Positions 17,792 through 18,752 of a stretch of DNA of 18,752 nt are shown piece after piece (position 1 is the stretch's first letter; each line of letters starts with the position of its first letter). The DNA comes from an uncultured Lactobacillus sp. Its GTDB lineage: Bacteria; Bacillota; Bacilli; Lactobacillales; Lactobacillaceae. The notes beneath the pieces are model-generated. The model was given only the letters and a program-made list of their open reading frames with translations, did not search any database and had not been told where the DNA came from. Made by a program: the position numbers and the translations under genes. The stretch lies in the NCBI GenBank assembly GCA_945281075.1, contig CALYQE010000025.1, positions 1-18,752 of the forward strand. Direction: 5' to 3'.

Positions 17792-18408
17792 GATAAGGAA
17801 AGAGCTGCAATACCAGCAAGGATCATCCCCAGCGAAGCTTGATGGTTCATACCAGTTTGCGGTAATTGTGCTTCAGTTTGAGTTGAAGCAGGAACAACTT
17901 GACATTGGGCCGTCTGATCGCTTTTTTGATCCGCACTCTGCTTTTCAGATTTTGAGTTTTCCTTTGCTTGCTCTTTATTAGGATCACCAGTTTCTGGCCT
18001 TTTATTAGGATCAGCAGTTTCCGGCCCTTGATGAGATGCTGCAGGTTTCGGCTTATCTACTGCGCTATTTTTACTACCTTCATAGATGTAAGTCACAGTT
18101 AGCGGTTGGTTCTGGAAGTAGCCTTCAGTCGGTCCTTGCCAGTCTTTCAAATTATAACCCTCAATTGCTTTACGATTAGTACCGTAACTAACATTGATAT
18201 GACCGGCAATCACTTGATCTTCCGCTAGCTGATTACCCTTTTCATCTTGATAATGAGCAGTAACTGTCACAGTATCACTGTTTTGTTCATCCGTAGCCAC
18301 TTCATCTGCTTTCACTATCTTAGTTGCACCAAAATATCCAACACTAAAAGTAACACCAATAATTCCAGTTAACAATAACGACTTAAACTTTGCTTTAATA
18401 CTTTGCAT
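17749..18408 (-). CDS. Small LPXTG-anchored surface protein with one MucBP domain
   Basis: Probable cell-wall-anchored protein of 219 residues; function unknown, mucus or host-glycan binding is only suggested by the domain. Residues 1-34 form a signal peptide (KFKSLLLTGIIGVTFSVG core, likely cut after KA or KAD). A single MucBP-like domain spans about 46-110 (VTAHYQDEKGNQLA to TVTYIYEG). A low-complexity spacer (112-180) rich in K, E, Q and P holds two nine-residue PETxDPNK repeats. The sorting signal is LPQTG (182-186), followed by a membrane span and a KKQK tail. A GGGAGA ribosome site precedes the ATG. It is much shorter than typical mucus-binding proteins. C169 is unusual in a surface protein. 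Confidence 0.88.
   Translation of the reverse strand: MQSIKAKFKSLLLTGIIGVTFSVGYFGATKIVKADEVATDEQNSDTVTVTAHYQDEKGNQLAEDQVIAGHINVSYGTNRKAIEGYNLKDWQGPTEGYFQNQPLTVTYIYEGSKNSAVDKPKPAASHQGPETADPNKRPETGDPNKEQAKENSKSEKQSADQKSDQTAQCQVVPASTQTEAQLPQTGMNHQASLGMILAGIAALSLSLLGIYKKQKLFVK
17976..18029 (-). repeat. 27-bp tandem repeat (two units) in the surface-protein gene
   Basis: Units 17976-18002 and 18003-18029 are near-identical and encode consecutive nine-residue PETxDPNK-type repeats in the wall-spanning linker. Such repeats often vary in copy number between strains by slippage. Confidence 0.75.
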
Positions 18409-18575
18409 TTTATTCTCCCAAAATTCTCCAAACTTTTTTATTACACATCACAACATTTTTGTTTTCAACCCCTTATTGCGACTTTTGCCTAAAGCAAGAG
18501 TAAACATGCTAAGAAATGGTCAAAAGAAATCCATAGTAGAATATTAAAAATAAATAATTCAACCTCAATGTTGAT

Positions 18576-18584
18576 ATTATAGCA
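18576..18584 (-). promoter_or_regulatory. Extended -10 promoter of the surface-protein gene
   Basis: On the minus strand TGCTATAAT is a full extended -10 box with consensus TATAAT at 18576-18581. No good -35 box was found. It would give an untranslated leader of about 160 bases before the LPXTG start codon. The stretch 18409-18575 contains no gene I can support. Confidence 0.5.
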
Positions 18585-18640
18585 TTAATCCAATTTAATC
18601 TATATGTTTTTCGCTAATTTCTAGAAATTTTTTTGCACAT

Positions 18641-18675
18641 AAAAAAGCTAGATGACCTATTCATCTAACTTTTTT
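18641..18675. terminator. Bidirectional rho-independent terminator
   Basis: AAAAAAG (18641-18647) and TAGATGA (18649-18655) pair with TCATCTA (18661-18667) and CTTTTTT (18669-18675), with one C-A mismatch and a five-base loop. A-rich and T-rich outer arms give a T-run on either strand. It separates the surface-protein promoter from whatever lies to the right. The remaining 77 bases hold no gene that can be called. Confidence 0.75.
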
Positions 18676-18752
18676 AAACACCCTGATGGGCAAATCACTT
18701 TTAGAACTCTTACAAGGCCTAATATGAAGCTGCTTTTATTGGGATATCCGGG

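Noticed and set aside
18659..18752. Minus-strand open frame entering from the right edge and ending near 18657
   Set aside because: About 31 codons with no recognisable similarity, ending inside a terminator hairpin; too short to call a gene end. A 13-codon plus-strand frame in the same place was rejected for the same reason.

Overview
The window looks like a chromosomal segment of a low-GC lactic acid bacterium, most likely a Lactobacillus in the strict sense (acidophilus/delbrueckii group). This rests on the order tdk-prfA-prmC-sua5-upp-atpB, on strong AGGAGG ribosome sites with some TTG starts, and on a MucBP/LPXTG surface protein. No species can be named from sequence alone.

Positions 1-5060 (minus strand) are core genome. 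The atp operon begins with a TTG-started atpB cut by the left edge. Upstream lie upp with its own promoter and the tightly packed tdk-prfA-prmC-sua5 operon, whose members overlap or nearly touch and which ends in a strong terminator. Divergent from tdk is murT (5206-6558), a lipid II amidating Mur ligase subunit. A terminator follows it within three bases, and its usual partner gatD is not in the window.

Positions 6670-11073 (plus strand) form a complete aryl-beta-glucoside operon. It has a CcpA-type (cre) site over the promoter, a ribonucleic antiterminator (RAT) sequence that overlaps a leader terminator, a LicT-type antiterminator, a three-domain beta-glucoside PTS permease and a GH1 6-phospho-beta-glucosidase, closed by a perfect terminator. 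Uptake, regulation and hydrolysis are all present.

Positions 11074-17748 look like an acquired, more AT-rich module. A seven-gene minus-strand operon encodes a PRD/EIIB/EIIA regulator, a galactitol-class PTS (IIA, IIB, IIC), a ribulose-phosphate-3-epimerase-like protein, a 6-phospho-3-hexuloisomerase-like SIS protein and a short-chain dehydrogenase. The enzyme set fits polyol uptake as a phosphate, oxidation to a ketose phosphate and isomerisation into central metabolism. It does not match the classical galactitol/tagatose route, so the substrate is open (pentitol, or a hexitol routed through a 3-hexulose phosphate).

The module is bracketed by two copies of a roughly 108-bp direct repeat. 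The repeat holds the 3' end and downstream flank of an LPXTG surface-protein gene. The right copy belongs to an intact gene (17749-18408). The left copy is only a 16-codon tail whose upstream sequence is replaced by the dehydrogenase gene. Decayed IS3-like sequence sits beside the left copy. This architecture suggests insertion or recombination at duplicated surface-protein genes and is the most interesting structural signal here. The right end (18409-18752) holds a promoter, a bidirectional terminator and no gene I can support.
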